49,636 nucleotides of DNA from Rossellomorea aquimaris (GTDB lineage Bacteria > Bacillota > Bacilli > Bacillales > Bacillaceae_B): the NCBI RefSeq assembly GCF_003315075.1, contig NZ_QNRJ01000013.1, positions 1-49,636 on the forward strand. The letters are read 5' to 3'. Every line of letters begins with the position of its first letter. The stretch's first letter is position 1. Of the stretch, positions 1 through 8,829 are shown piece after piece. A program made the translations under genes and the position numbers. The notes beneath the pieces were generated by a model. That model was not told the origin of the DNA and searched no databases. It was given only the letters and a program-made list of their open reading frames with translations.

Positions 1-68
1 CGGAGGCGCAGCCGAGGAGGCTCACCGCCAGCCCCGCGGAAAGCGAGCATCCTGGAGCGGAAATCAAC
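1..68 (+). repeat. GC-rich intergenic repeat, second family, cut by window edge
   Basis: A GC-rich stretch begins cggaggcgcagcc and ends ctggagcggaaatcaac, standing out from the AT-rich surroundings. It resembles short interspersed repeats common between genes of Bacillus relatives (recalled, not searched). Its left end GCGGAGGCG and its CCTGGAGC motif recall the ends of the larger hairpin repeats elsewhere in this window, but the central part differs. The left end is lost at the window boundary. Confidence 0.5.
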
Positions 69-163
69 TATTACTTTCTCCTCTACAATAGCAACGAACT
101 ATACGAAAAGAGCCTATAAAAACATCCTGAAAAAGAGGCGGTTGCTACTGAGAAGGATAAACC

Positions 164-202
164 AAAAAACCCCACGAAACCATCTGGGCTCATAGGGTTT
201 TA
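164..202 (-). terminator. spo0A terminator
   Basis: Read on the minus strand, an AAAACCCTA/TGGGGTTTT stem with an extended inner helix is followed by a T run. It lies about 50 bases past the spo0A stop codon. Confidence 0.6.
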
Positions 203-250
203 CAATCATACTATTGGGTTGAAAATATGATGGCTCTAGTCCTTACTCTT

Positions 251-1030
251 TCATGAAGCCATGTGCTCTAAACGAAGCTTATCAGCAACCATCGCGATGA
301 ACTCTGAGTTTGTCGGCTTTGCTTTCGACATACTTACTGTATATCCGAAAAGAGAAGAAATGGAATCGATATTCCCTCTGCTCCAAGCCACTTCAATTGC
401 ATGACGGATGGCCCTTTCTACTCTTGATGCTGTAGTGTTATATTTTTTGGCAATATCAGGGTAAAGTACTTTTGTAATTGAACCAAGTAATTCGATATCG
501 TTATAAACCATAGAAATCGCTTCTCTTAAATATAAGTAACCTTTAATATGTGCCGGAACGCCAATTTCGTGGATGATGCTTGTAATACTCGCATCTAAAT
601 TTCTTGGTTTCTGTTCTGTATGCATTCTGGATGAGGAAGGTTTTTTGATGATTGAGTTTGATTTACCGCTTACTTGTCTAATGTGACTCACTAGATTTTC
701 CATATCGAATGGCTTCAGGATAAAGTAAGAAGCTCCAAGGTCGACGGCTTTCTTCGTAACGTCTTCTTGACCGAAAGCTGTCAGCATGATGACATTAGGA
801 ATGCTCTTCTTTTCACGAAGTCGTTCGAGCACAGCAAGCCCGTCCAAATGAGGCATAATAATATCCAATACCAGGACATCAGGCTCCACTTCTTCTAACA
901 AATCTAAACAATCTTGGCCATTATGAGCAATTCCTACTACTTCCATATCATTTTGTGAAGCAATGTAGTCTTCCAATAATGACGTAAGTTCACGGTTATC
1001 ATCCACAACACATACTTTAATCGATTTCAC
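251..1030 (-). CDS. spo0A: Sporulation master response regulator Spo0A
   Basis: Response regulator at the end of the phosphorelay; phosphorylated Spo0A commits cells to sporulation by binding 0A boxes (TGTCGAA). The receiver domain (about 1-120) has the acidic pair D10/D11, the phosphoacceptor D56 in LVLDIIMP, and the conserved Lys in FILKPF. The C-terminal sigma-interacting HTH domain ends near [19 protein letters not shown]. The GTG at 1030 is chosen because GAGGAGG lies 9 bases upstream and the product (259 aa) then starts like known Spo0A; a TTG at 1048 would overlap the ribosome site. Transcribed after spoIVB but from its own promoters, as in other Bacilli. Confidence 0.97.
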   Translation of the reverse strand: MKSIKVCVVDDNRELTSLLEDYIASQNDMEVVGIAHNGQDCLDLLEEVEPDVLVLDIIMPHLDGLAVLERLREKKSIPNVIMLTAFGQEDVTKKAVDLGASYFILKPFDMENLVSHIRQVSGKSNSIIKKPSSSRMHTEQKPRNLDASITSIIHEIGVPAHIKGYLYLREAISMVYNDIELLGSITKVLYPDIAKKYNTTASRVERAIRHAIEVAWSRGNIDSISSLFGYTVSMSKAKPTNSEFIAMVADKLRLEHMAS

Positions 1031-1087
1031 TACAGGTTTCCTCCTCAATCCTAATTAATTCTTCTCTGTAATTTTATTCTAAATTAC

Positions 1088-1116
1088 TTTTTCGACAATG
1101 CAACCTAAATTCCTTT
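1088..1116 (-). promoter_or_regulatory. Sigma-H type promoter of spo0A (Ps) with overlapping 0A box
   Basis: On the minus strand AAAGGAATT matches the sigma-H -35 consensus RnAGGAWWW, and 11 bases later GTCGAAAAA resembles RnnGAATWW. A perfect 0A box TGTCGAA (1091-1097) overlaps the -10 region. Start site to GTG would be about 50 bases. This fits the autoregulated sporulation promoter known for B. subtilis spo0A; the assignment here is from motif matching only. Confidence 0.6.
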
Positions 1117-1177
1117 TATTTTTGAAAAAAACTTAAAAAATATTATATTTTCTTTGATTTTCTAAAGATTTCTTTAT

Positions 1178-1217
1178 ATTTCGACCCTATTCGATATTTA
1201 CTCAACGGTTTGTCGAA
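1178..1217. promoter_or_regulatory. Spo0A boxes between the two spo0A promoters
   Basis: A perfect TGTCGAA is read on the plus strand at 1211-1217, and a one-mismatch box GGTCGAA on the minus strand around 1178-1184. Both lie downstream of the putative vegetative promoter and upstream of the sigma-H promoter, a good position for repressing the first and activating the second. Confidence 0.6.
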
Positions 1218-1225
1218 TAATCTTT

Positions 1226-1255
1226 ATTTTAACAATCTTACCGTGCTTTTGGCAA
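1226..1255 (-). promoter_or_regulatory. Sigma-A type vegetative promoter of spo0A (Pv)
   Basis: On the minus strand TTGCCA, an 18-base spacer, then TAAAAT; each hexamer matches five of six consensus bases. A 0A box starts 9 bases downstream of the -10, consistent with repression by phosphorylated Spo0A in a Pv-to-Ps switch. Confidence 0.45.
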
Positions 1256-1322
1256 ACCTTCGTTCTTTTCTAATGTCCTGTTTCTTGAATCAGGTTGATT
1301 TCACAAATCCAATTGTCAGGAT

Positions 1323-1372
1323 AAAAAAGAACCCTTATAAGCACCCACGATCGGGACTTTAGTAAGGGTTTT
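1323..1372 (-). terminator. spoIVB terminator
   Basis: AACCCTTA pairs with TAAGGGTT around an inner hairpin (GTCCCGATCGTGGGTGC region), followed by CTTTTTT on the minus strand. It separates spoIVB from the spo0A promoter region. Confidence 0.8.
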
Positions 1373-1378
1373 CCACTT

Positions 1379-2668
1379 TTAGCTTGCTCGGTCATGATCT
1401 TTCTTGTAAATATCGATTCCCGCTTCACTCAGCATCCATTCAATGTGAACGCCATAGCCGCTTGTAGGATCATTTACAAACACATGCGTGACGGCTCCGA
1501 TGACTTTACCGTTTTGAATAATGGGACTTCCACTCATGCCTTGGACAATTCCACCGGTTTTATCCAATAGCTTCGGATCTGTTACTTTCAAAACCATTCC
1601 TTTTGTTGCCGGATATTTCTGTGGAATGGTGCTGACAATTTCAATATCGTACATTTCCACATCTTTTCCATCTACCACAGTCAATATCTGGGCAGGTCCT
1701 TCTTTCACTTGATGAGAGAGAGCGATGGGCATTGGTTTATCCATTAGATCGTTATCGATGGATTGATTTAATTCACCAAAAATCCCGAATGGACTGTTCC
1801 TGGTAATGTTTCCAATGACGTTCCGATCAGAAGAAAAACGGGCTAATTTTTCACCTGGTTTTCCATCGGTCCCTTTTTGAATGGACGTTACTTCTGAATG
1901 AACGATCTCTCCGTTTTCAACGACAATCGGTTTTTTTGTATCCATATCAGAAATGACATGGCCAAGCGCCCCATACTTCTTGGACTTCGGGTCAAAGAAC
2001 GTCATCGTACCGATTCCAGCTGCAGAATCACGAATATATAACCCTAATTTATAGTTCTTTTCTCCTTTTTCTTTTAACGGGAGCAATTGAGTTTTTACGG
2101 TCTTCTGTTCACGCTTGATCACAACGTCTAAAGATCGGGATTCTTCTCCTGCTTTCTGAACAAAAGGAGCAACATCCGCAAGTTCTTCAATTTTCGTTCC
2201 GTTTATTTCTGTAATCATATCCCCTACCTGAATTCCGGCTTTTTCGCCGGGAGACATCTTACCTGCATCTGTTTCAACCAGATGATGACCTACGACTAAC
2301 ACCCCGACTGTATTTAATTTCACCCCGATGGATTGACCACCCGGGATCACCTTGAAATCTTTCAGTACTTCTACATCTACTTTTTTAATGGGTAATCCAG
2401 CTAACTCAAATACCACTTCATCCTTGCCTACAGAACTTCCTTGGATTGAGAGCTGACCTTCCCCTTCTTTCAATTGAACATGTTGATTATCAGACGAACC
2501 CATCGTCGTAACGGATGCAGCCTTAGGGAGAGCAACTTGATCCCCTTCCATTACCCTTACAGAGTTCGGAGTATTGATAAATTGTTGAACCGGTTTGTAA
2601 AAACCAATAAGACAAAGCGAAACAAGGAGAATTCCACCTATACATTTTCTTAACCAATCTAAACTCAA
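1379..2668 (-). CDS. spoIVB: SpoIVB serine peptidase (sigma-K checkpoint signal)
   Basis: Forespore-secreted PDZ-containing serine protease that cleaves SpoIVFA and so triggers pro-sigma-K processing in the mother cell. There is an N-terminal membrane anchor ([11 protein letters not shown]), then a PDZ domain ([20 protein letters not shown]) and an SpoIVB peptidase domain with the His of ALGHVISD and the Ser of QGMSGSPI. It ends in the highly conserved [15 protein letters not shown]. The TTG at 2668 has GAGGAG 8 bases upstream and gives 429 aa, the usual family length; a GTG at 2701 is the longer alternative. Transcribed between recN and spo0A. Confidence 0.95.
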   Translation of the reverse strand: MSLDWLRKCIGGILLVSLCLIGFYKPVQQFINTPNSVRVMEGDQVALPKAASVTTMGSSDNQHVQLKEGEGQLSIQGSSVGKDEVVFELAGLPIKKVDVEVLKDFKVIPGGQSIGVKLNTVGVLVVGHHLVETDAGKMSPGEKAGIQVGDMITEINGTKIEELADVAPFVQKAGEESRSLDVVIKREQKTVKTQLLPLKEKGEKNYKLGLYIRDSAAGIGTMTFFDPKSKKYGALGHVISDMDTKKPIVVENGEIVHSEVTSIQKGTDGKPGEKLARFSSDRNVIGNITRNSPFGIFGELNQSIDNDLMDKPMPIALSHQVKEGPAQILTVVDGKDVEMYDIEIVSTIPQKYPATKGMVLKVTDPKLLDKTGGIVQGMSGSPIIQNGKVIGAVTHVFVNDPTSGYGVHIEWMLSEAGIDIYKKDHDRAS

Positions 2669-2722
2669 TATATTCACTCTCCTCGCTTCTAATCCACACA
2701 CACTAACTATTGGCTACAGTCT

Positions 2723-2752
2723 TAATTTTGCCTTTAAAAGCCACATTTATAA
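2723..2752 (-). promoter_or_regulatory. Forespore (sigma-F/sigma-G) type promoter of spoIVB
   Basis: On the minus strand TTATA, 15 bases, then GGCAAAATTA, which fits the sigma-F -10 consensus GGnRAnAHTR completely. The -35 lacks the first G. B. subtilis spoIVB is known to be transcribed mainly by sigma-G, so the location fits; which sigma factor is used is inference. Confidence 0.5.
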
Positions 2753-2763
2753 CTGGTAATCAT

Positions 2764-2796
2764 GAAAAAAAAGCTACCCGAATTGGATAGCTTTTC
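2764..2796 (-). terminator. recN terminator
   Basis: AAAAGCTATCC pairs with GGGTAGCTTTT across a short loop, followed by more T residues on the minus strand. The stem overlaps the recN stop codon. Confidence 0.8.
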
Positions 2797-4504
2797 ATGT
2801 TTCTTTAATGGAACCTGCTAACTGCAACAATTCCTTTGCATGTTCCAATGTTAAATCTGTAATTTCCACTCCTGAAATCATTCTGGAGATTTCTTTGATC
2901 TTTTCCTTCTCTTGAAGACGTTTAACCATTGTGCTCGTTCTGCCACCTGAAAGTTTTTTCGAAATAAACAAATGACAATCCGCCATGGCAGCTACTTGCG
3001 GCAAGTGAGATATACACATCACCTGGGAATGAATGGCCACTTGATAAATTTTTTCAGCGATCGCTTGAGCCACTCTTCCACTCACTCCCGTATCCACCTC
3101 ATCAAAAATGATGGAGGTGATTCCCTGGTGCTTGGAAAAGATCGTCTTCAAAGCTAACATAATGCGGGAGAGTTCTCCACCTGAAGCCACTTTGGACAGC
3201 GGCTTTAAAGGCTCACCCGGATTGGTGGATATGTAAAACTCCACTGTATCCCAACCATCCTTTTTAAAATGATGGAAGGAAAACGATTCATTTTCCCCAC
3301 TTTTCACAAAACGAACGTCAAATTTCGTTTTATCCATGTACAGTTGCTTTAACTGCTCATGAATACTTGTGGTTAATTTCTTCGCCCACTGTTTTCTCGA
3401 TTGCGACAGATTTCTCGCCTCTAATGATAAGTCTTTCTCAAGTGATTGTAATTTACTTTGTAAATGTTCGACATGAGAATCTTTGTTCACGATGGTTTCA
3501 ATTTCTTCTTCAATCTTTGAACTATATGCAAGAATTTCTTCTACAGAGGATCCATACTTTCTCTTTAAACCGTTAATCTCGTTCAGTCTCGTTTCGATAA
3601 GATCCAAACGGTTCGGTTCAAATTCAAGTTGATCTAACTCTCCTCTTACTTGTTGAGCAGCATCTTCAAGCATATAAAAAGCATTCGAAACAGATTCCAG
3701 AGTCTTGTCATATTGTGAATCCACTTCTGCCGCTGTCTCGAGGTGACTCATGGCAAGGCCTGTCCAGTCCAGCCCTTTTCTCTCGCCTTGAATGCTGTCA
3801 TACGAAGTCTGCAGCGCTTCAAAAAGCTTTTCAAAGTTCATAAGCTTCCGTTTCTCTTCCATAAGCTCATCATCTTCGTTTAATTGCAGATCCGCATCAT
3901 GAATTTCTTTCAGCTGAAACTGAATGAGATCCAATCGATGCGCCATCTCCTGCTCGTTCTCATTAAGCCTGTTTAGCTGCTTATAAATGGAAAGGTACTC
4001 TCTGTATACTTCTCCGTAACTCGCGAGACCAGAAGCAATCTCATCCCCACCGAATTGATCCAATAAGGAAAGATGAAGACTTTCATTCATCAGCTCTTGA
4101 TGCTCGTGTTGTCCATGAATATCAATAAGTGAAGCACCGATTTCCCTCATGATCGCAATCGTCACGAGCTTACCATTGATCCTGCAAACACTTTTTCCTG
4201 TACTCGAGATATCTCTTCTGAGGATGATCATGCCTTCTTCGATCTCTATCCCGAAGCTCGCCGCTTTCCCAATGCAAGGATGCGTTTCATTATCAAGAAT
4301 AAATAACCCTTCAATTTCAGCCTTTTTCTCCCCATGCCGAACGTATTCCGAGGATCCTCTTCCACCAACCAATAAGTGAATGGCATCTATGATAATCGAC
4401 TTCCCAGCTCCAGTCTCACCCGATAGAACGGTAAGGCCTTCTTCAAAGGAAAGAGAGAGGGATTCAATTATGGCGAAATTTTTGATTGATAGTTCTTGTA
4501 GCAA
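2795..4504 (-). CDS. recN: DNA repair protein RecN
   Basis: SMC-like ATPase recruited early to double-strand breaks. Walker A is GETGAGKS near the N terminus; the middle is two long coiled-coil arms; the C-terminal ATPase half has the signature VASGGELSRIMLALK and Walker B SIIFDEVDTGVSG. The TTG at 4504 (product LQELSIKNFAII) is chosen because GAGGTG lies about 6 bases upstream and the N terminus then aligns with known RecN; an ATG at 4513 sits almost on the ribosome site. 569 aa, normal length. Follows argR after a terminator. Confidence 0.96.
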   Translation of the reverse strand: MLQELSIKNFAIIESLSLSFEEGLTVLSGETGAGKSIIIDAIHLLVGGRGSSEYVRHGEKKAEIEGLFILDNETHPCIGKAASFGIEIEEGMIILRRDISSTGKSVCRINGKLVTIAIMREIGASLIDIHGQHEHQELMNESLHLSLLDQFGGDEIASGLASYGEVYREYLSIYKQLNRLNENEQEMAHRLDLIQFQLKEIHDADLQLNEDDELMEEKRKLMNFEKLFEALQTSYDSIQGERKGLDWTGLAMSHLETAAEVDSQYDKTLESVSNAFYMLEDAAQQVRGELDQLEFEPNRLDLIETRLNEINGLKRKYGSSVEEILAYSSKIEEEIETIVNKDSHVEHLQSKLQSLEKDLSLEARNLSQSRKQWAKKLTTSIHEQLKQLYMDKTKFDVRFVKSGENESFSFHHFKKDGWDTVEFYISTNPGEPLKPLSKVASGGELSRIMLALKTIFSKHQGITSIIFDEVDTGVSGRVAQAIAEKIYQVAIHSQVMCISHLPQVAAMADCHLFISKKLSGGRTSTMVKRLQEKEKIKEISRMISGVEITDLTLEHAKELLQLAGSIKET

Positions 4505-4517
4505 AACATTCACCTCA

Positions 4518-4564
4518 AATAAAAAGGAACTTTTCCCTCAAACAATTTAAAAGAAAAGCTTCCT
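4518..4564 (-). terminator. Terminator between argR and recN
   Basis: AGGAA-CTTTTC pairs with GAAAAG-TTCCT on the minus strand, followed by TTTTATTT. It lies just upstream of the recN ribosome site, so it ends argR transcripts or attenuates read-through into recN. Confidence 0.6.
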
Positions 4565-4626
4565 ATTGGATTTTGTATGAAGGGCTGCAAATACACAGCA
4601 CATTAATTTAGAATTGATCCTACCCT

Positions 4627-5079
4627 TTATAGCATATCTAAAAAACGTTCTGAAACAATCTTTGTCTCTTCTTCAGTGCGGCAGATGATCAAACATGTGT
4701 CATCCCCACAAATCGTCCCCAGAATCTCTTCCCAGTCCAAGTTATCAATTAAAGCACCGATAGCATTGGCATTACCAGGTAGGGTCTTCATGACCAGCAT
4801 ATGCCCTGCCTGGTCCACCTTAACAAACGCATCAGTCAGGGTACGCTTAAGTTTTTGCAGAGGATTAAAGCGCTGATCAGCAGGCAAACTATATTTGTAT
4901 CTGCCATCCATCAACGGTACTTTAACCAAATGCAATTCTTTAATATCCCTCGATACGGTAGCCTGGGTCACATTAAAGCCAGCATTCTTAAGACTTTCCA
5001 CCAGCTCATCCTGTGTTTCCACATCTCTATTCGTAATGATTTCTCTGATTTTTATATGTCTTTGCCCTTTGTTCATCAT
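4627..5079 (-). CDS. argR: Arginine repressor ArgR/AhrC
   Basis: Arginine-responsive hexameric regulator that represses arginine synthesis and activates catabolism. The N-terminal winged helix (about 1-70) has the family motif [18 protein letters not shown]. The C-terminal oligomerisation and arginine-binding domain has [15 protein letters not shown] and [14 protein letters not shown]. 150 aa, typical. Two successive ATG codons are possible starts, with AAGAGGTG 10-13 bases upstream. It sits between tlyA and recN as in other Bacilli, but a terminator and a hairpin repeat separate it from tlyA here. Confidence 0.96.
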   Translation of the reverse strand: MMNKGQRHIKIREIITNRDVETQDELVESLKNAGFNVTQATVSRDIKELHLVKVPLMDGRYKYSLPADQRFNPLQKLKRTLTDAFVKVDQAGHMLVMKTLPGNANAIGALIDNLDWEEILGTICGDDTCLIICRTEEETKIVSERFLDML

Positions 5080-5171
5080 AGAACATACACCTCTTACATT
5101 TGATTAAAACCTGTATAAATATACCTCTACGCTTATGTTAGCCTATTTTGTATCAGAGTACAATAAAAAAG

Positions 5172-5292
5172 AAAAGCGGAAGGGGCTCGTTCTGGGGCGA
5201 CAAGCATAAGTCGAGTAATCCGGAAAGGCGCTCTTTGCCTTTTTGGGTTGCTTGACTTATGACCTCGAGCCCCAAGCCCCTGGAGCTGGACA
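5172..5292 (+). repeat. Hairpin repeat A1 (full copy)
   Basis: A roughly 120-bp imperfect palindrome running from aaaagcgga to ggagctggaca. The outer stem is AGGGGCT/AAGCCCCT plus GGGGC/GCCCC. The inner stem runs from CATAAGTCGAGTAATCC to its partner ending in GACTTATG, with several G-T wobbles. The centre is AAAGGC/GCCTTT. Flanking motifs are ACAAGCATAAG and CTTATGACCTCGAG. Lies between argR and tlyA. Confidence 0.85.
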
Positions 5293-5294
5293 AT

Positions 5295-5337
5295 GAAAAG
5301 CGGAGGCGGCTTGGGGAGGCCCGACAAGCATAAGGGT
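5295..5337 (+). repeat. Hairpin repeat A2 (truncated copy)
   Basis: Only the left end of the element is present, from aaaagcggaggcggc to acaagcataaggg. It directly follows full copy A1; the right half is missing. Confidence 0.8.
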
Positions 5338-5354
5338 TAGTTCAATACAGACGT

Positions 5355-5386
5355 CAAAAAGCCACCCTCCGAAGAAGAGTGGCCCT
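5355..5386 (-). terminator. tlyA (isoprenoid operon) terminator
   Basis: On the minus strand GGGCCAC pairs with GTGGC around a TTCTTCGGAG loop region, followed by TTTTT. It ends the xseA-xseB-ispA-OLE-oapA-dxs-tlyA run just before argR. Confidence 0.75.
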
Positions 5387-5389
5387 ATT

Positions 5390-6229
5390 TTACTGCTGCG
5401 TTTTCGCCTTTAATTGATGATGCGCTTCCTCAATCACTTCATCGGGTGTGGTGGTGAGAAGCGATTCTCCTTCACCCTCTTGCCCCGACCATTTCAGATG
5501 AATGAGAAATTCAATATTCCCATCTCCACCTGTGATAGGAGAATAGGATAAGCCGGCGATATGGTAGCCTTCTTTAATCGATAACGTCATGATTTTCTCG
5601 ATGACCATTTTGTGCACGGCAGGATCTCTCACAATCCCCTTCTTCCCAACCTGGTCCTTCCCTGCTTCAAACTGTGGCTTGATTAAAGCGACACAGTCCC
5701 CACCAGGCACCAATAGGGTTTTCAGGACAGGCAATATCAGGGAAAGGGAAATAAAGGATACATCGATGGATGCAAAGCTTGGCATTTCTCTTTGCAAATC
5801 AGCCGGGGTAACATAACGGAAATTGGTCCTTTCCATTACCACGACCCGCTCATCCTGCCTAAGCTTCCAGGCTAGTTGGTTGTATCCTACATCAAGGGCA
5901 TAGGACATCTTAGCCCCGTTTTGCAGTGCACAATCCGTAAACCCTCCAGTGGATGCCCCGATATCAATCATCACTTTATCGGCCACATCCACATCAAAGA
6001 CCTGCAGAGCTTTCTCAAGCTTCAAGCCGCCACGGCTCACATAGGGGATCACTTTCCCCTTTATCGTAAGGGGAATATCTTCACTTACTTTTTCCCCGGC
6101 CTTGTCCAATCTCATTTCATTGGAATAGACAAGTCCCGCCATGACAGCCCTTTTCGCTTTTTCTCTCGTTTCAATTAATCCTCGTTCTACAAGAAGTACG
6201 TCTACACGTTGTTTTTTTACTTTCATCAT
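5390..6229 (-). CDS. tlyA: TlyA family rRNA methyltransferase/hemolysin-like protein
   Basis: Known as YqxC in B. subtilis. The N-terminal S4 RNA-binding domain (about 1-65, RVDVLLVERGLIETREKAKR) is followed by an FtsJ/RrmJ-type SAM methyltransferase domain with motif DIGASTGGFTDCAL and the D-K-E/K type residues IDVSFISL and IKPQFE. TlyA proteins 2'-O-methylate rRNA in mycobacteria; the target in this lineage is not established by sequence. The start overlaps the dxs stop as TAATG, so translation is probably coupled. 279 aa. Confidence 0.9.
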   Translation of the reverse strand: MMKVKKQRVDVLLVERGLIETREKAKRAVMAGLVYSNEMRLDKAGEKVSEDIPLTIKGKVIPYVSRGGLKLEKALQVFDVDVADKVMIDIGASTGGFTDCALQNGAKMSYALDVGYNQLAWKLRQDERVVVMERTNFRYVTPADLQREMPSFASIDVSFISLSLILPVLKTLLVPGGDCVALIKPQFEAGKDQVGKKGIVRDPAVHKMVIEKIMTLSIKEGYHIAGLSYSPITGGDGNIEFLIHLKWSGQEGEGESLLTTTPDEVIEEAHHQLKAKTQQ

Positions 6230-8121
6230 TAAGCCCTTTTTTGTTTTTTTGGTGTGATCGTTAAAATACGGTCTACGACATTTTCTTTGGTCATGCCGAT
6301 TTCGTTCAGCAATTCCTTCACGCTTCCATGCTCGATGAAGTAATCAGGAATCCCTATGCGGTCAATCACGGCGTTATGGTAACCCTGTTCTTGCGCGAAC
6401 TCAAGAACACCACTTCCGAATCCTCCTTGAAGAACCGCCTCTTCTATCGTTAAAATAGGCATTTCTTCTCCAAGGATACTCTTTAGCATCGTTTCGTCCA
6501 TTGGTTTAATGAATCTCGCATTCACGACCCGAACGGAAAGACCTTGCTTCTCAAGCTCATCAGCCGCTTCCATCGCCATTGGGATCGTGGTACCAAATGT
6601 CAAAATGGCAGCATCTGTACCTTGCTTCAATACTTCCCACGTTCCGATTGGAATAGTTTTCAGCTCTGAATCCATAGGCACTCCATATCCGTTTCCACGG
6701 GGATAGCGTAACGCAATTGGACCATCATTATACTGAAGAGCCGTATTAACAAGGTGTTGACCTTCATTTTCGTCCTTCGGCATCATGATCACCATATTCG
6801 GTAAATGCCTTAAAAAGGCAATATCAAATACCCCTTGATGCGTTTCACCATCGGCACCGACTAATCCGGCACGGTCAATCCCGATGAAGACATTTAAGTT
6901 TTGTCGGCAAATATCGTGAACCACTTGGTCATACGCTCTTTGCAGGAATGTTGAATAAATGGCCAGGAATGGCTTCATATCCTGAGTAGCAAGACCCGCT
7001 GCAACCGTGGTGGCATGCTGCTCAGCAATCCCTACATCAAACATTCGATCGGGGAATTCTTCAGCAAATCCAAGCAGCTTGGACCCTACCGGCATGGCTG
7101 GAGTGATGGCGACAATTCGTTCATCCTCACGGGCAATCTTTCTGACGGTCTCACTTACAAGCCCACTCCAGGAAGGTGGTGCATTTATAGGTTTAATCAG
7201 GTCTCCTGTGTCAATCTTGTATGGACCCGTCCCATGCCATGTGCCCTGCTTATCTGATTCAGCTGGATGAAACCCTTTTCCTTTTTTCGTTATGACGTGT
7301 AATAGGACAGGACCTTTTGTTTTCTTCGCATACTGGATGTTTTCAGATAGATCATGATAATCATGGCCATCGATTGGCCCAAGATAGGTAAATCCTAATT
7401 CTTCAAAGAACATACCTGAAACAAATAAATACTTTAAGCTATCTTTCACCCGCTCAGCCGTACTTGCTAATTTGCCACCGACAGCAGGGATCCGTTTAAG
7501 GATATATTCCATTTCATCCTTCACCCAGTTGTACTTCCCGGCAGTGCGCAATCGACCAAGAACACTGTGAAGGGCTCCAACATTTGGGGCAATGGACATT
7601 TCATTATCATTTAAGACGACGATCATATCTTTCTTTTCATGACCAATGTGGTTAAGTGCCTCGAGTGCCATTCCCCCCGTTAAGGCACCATCTCCGATCA
7701 CTGGGATGATGAACGAATCTTCTTTTTTGACATCCCTTGCGATTGCCATACCCATGGCAGCGGATAGTGAAGTAGAGCTATGCCCCGTTTCCCATACATC
7801 ATGATCGCTTTCATTGCGTTTAGGGAAACCACATAACCCTTTATATTGTCGCAACGTATCAAACTGACACGCACGGCCAGTCAAGATCTTATGTACATAC
7901 GACTGATGACCAACATCCCAAAGGATTTTATCTTTTGGACTTGAGAAATGCTTATGAAGGGCAACTGTTAATTCGACCACCCCTAAGTTTGGACCAATAT
8001 GACCGCCAGTCTTAGATAGATTCTTTATTAAGAAATGGCGAATCTCTTGACTGAGCTCTTCTAATTGTTCATTCGACATATTTTTAAGAAAAGAAGGCTC
8101 CTTTATTGATAATAAATCCAT
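6229..8121 (-). CDS. dxs: 1-deoxy-D-xylulose-5-phosphate synthase
   Basis: Thiamine-diphosphate enzyme joining pyruvate and glyceraldehyde 3-phosphate, the first step of the MEP isoprenoid pathway. The ThDP motif is [18 protein letters not shown]...NDNEMS; the pyrimidine domain contains DVGIAEQHA; the C-terminal transketolase domain is complete. The ATG at 8121 ([15 protein letters not shown]) matches the family N terminus and gives 630 aa; a GTG three codons upstream is possible. The ribosome site is weak (GTGAGTGG). Follows oapA by 21 bases. Confidence 0.97.
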   Translation of the reverse strand: MDLLSIKEPSFLKNMSNEQLEELSQEIRHFLIKNLSKTGGHIGPNLGVVELTVALHKHFSSPKDKILWDVGHQSYVHKILTGRACQFDTLRQYKGLCGFPKRNESDHDVWETGHSSTSLSAAMGMAIARDVKKEDSFIIPVIGDGALTGGMALEALNHIGHEKKDMIVVLNDNEMSIAPNVGALHSVLGRLRTAGKYNWVKDEMEYILKRIPAVGGKLASTAERVKDSLKYLFVSGMFFEELGFTYLGPIDGHDYHDLSENIQYAKKTKGPVLLHVITKKGKGFHPAESDKQGTWHGTGPYKIDTGDLIKPINAPPSWSGLVSETVRKIAREDERIVAITPAMPVGSKLLGFAEEFPDRMFDVGIAEQHATTVAAGLATQDMKPFLAIYSTFLQRAYDQVVHDICRQNLNVFIGIDRAGLVGADGETHQGVFDIAFLRHLPNMVIMMPKDENEGQHLVNTALQYNDGPIALRYPRGNGYGVPMDSELKTIPIGTWEVLKQGTDAAILTFGTTIPMAMEAADELEKQGLSVRVVNARFIKPMDETMLKSILGEEMPILTIEEAVLQGGFGSGVLEFAQEQGYHNAVIDRIGIPDYFIEHGSVKELLNEIGMTKENVVDRILTITPKKQKRA

Positions 8122-8142
8122 GGGGTCCACTCACTTTCATCA

Positions 8143-8775
8143 CTAAATATTTTGTTTCGCACGCTTGTAACGTTTTTTCTTGTTTTTATCTTTTTTGTCT
8201 TTTTTATCTTTAATCACTACGATGTGAAATCGATCTTCAAAAAATTGTAGAACTTTACCAACTCTAAATATTATATCCTTAGAATAGGTGATAGCAAACG
8301 TTTTTCCAAGCGCTTTGCCTCCAACGGTCAAGGAAGCTATGATACTTGTCAGTGTTACGCTTACAATATACTCTCTCAATGAGCCGCCTTCAAGCTGAAA
8401 GGATACGGCTAATTGTATAATGACAATCGCTGATGCAGTACCACTTATAATCCCTGAAATATCACCGATTACGTCGTTACAGAAGCTTGCGAAACGGTCT
8501 GCGTTCCGGACGATTTTGATTGAATAACGTGCACCGTACACTTTTTTGGCCGCCATGGCATGAAAAGGGGTTTCATCAGCAGCGGTTGCAGCAATCCCCA
8601 GCATATCAAAGAAGATTCCGATAAAGACGATGATGAGTACAACAACCAGCCCTGTATACCATGCGACTCCATTTAACACCATATTGGATGTAACTGAAAA
8701 AATAGCCGCTAACACAAATGTGATAACGGCAATGCTGACACTCCACTTTATTGAGTTTTTCATTGTTTCATTCAT
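8143..8775 (-). CDS. oapA: OLE-associated membrane protein OapA
   Basis: Membrane protein known to bind OLE RNA in extremophilic Firmicutes and to bring the RNA to the membrane. Hydrophobic helices lie at about 10-32, 38-64, 105-125 and 136-152. Conserved-looking polar motifs are DMLGIAATAADETPFHAMA (57-75) and FCNDVIGDISGIISG (98-112). A very basic tail (190-208, KDKKDKKDKNKKKRYKRAK) could contact RNA. The identification rests on position directly after a large RNA-like intergenic region between ispA and dxs, plus topology. No good ribosome site is visible before either candidate ATG (8775, 8763). 210 aa. Confidence 0.88.
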   Translation of the reverse strand: MNETMKNSIKWSVSIAVITFVLAAIFSVTSNMVLNGVAWYTGLVVVLIIVFIGIFFDMLGIAATAADETPFHAMAAKKVYGARYSIKIVRNADRFASFCNDVIGDISGIISGTASAIVIIQLAVSFQLEGGSLREYIVSVTLTSIIASLTVGGKALGKTFAITYSKDIIFRVGKVLQFFEDRFHIVVIKDKKDKKDKNKKKRYKRAKQNI

Positions 8776-8829
8776 TATCGTTTAAACACACCGTTTCTAC
8801 TGTGTAAATAGTTTGTTTATATGTAATTG

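Noticed and set aside
4505..4626. LexA box before recN
   Set aside because: No GAAC-N4-GTTC type motif was found in the argR-recN interval.
5113..5124. Possible ArgR operator (GTATAAATATAC) before argR
   Set aside because: It matches the ARG box consensus too poorly, and a weak -10 region could explain the A/T symmetry.
8469..8672. Small reading frame on the same strand within oapA
   Set aside because: It is an out-of-frame shadow of the OapA coding sequence.
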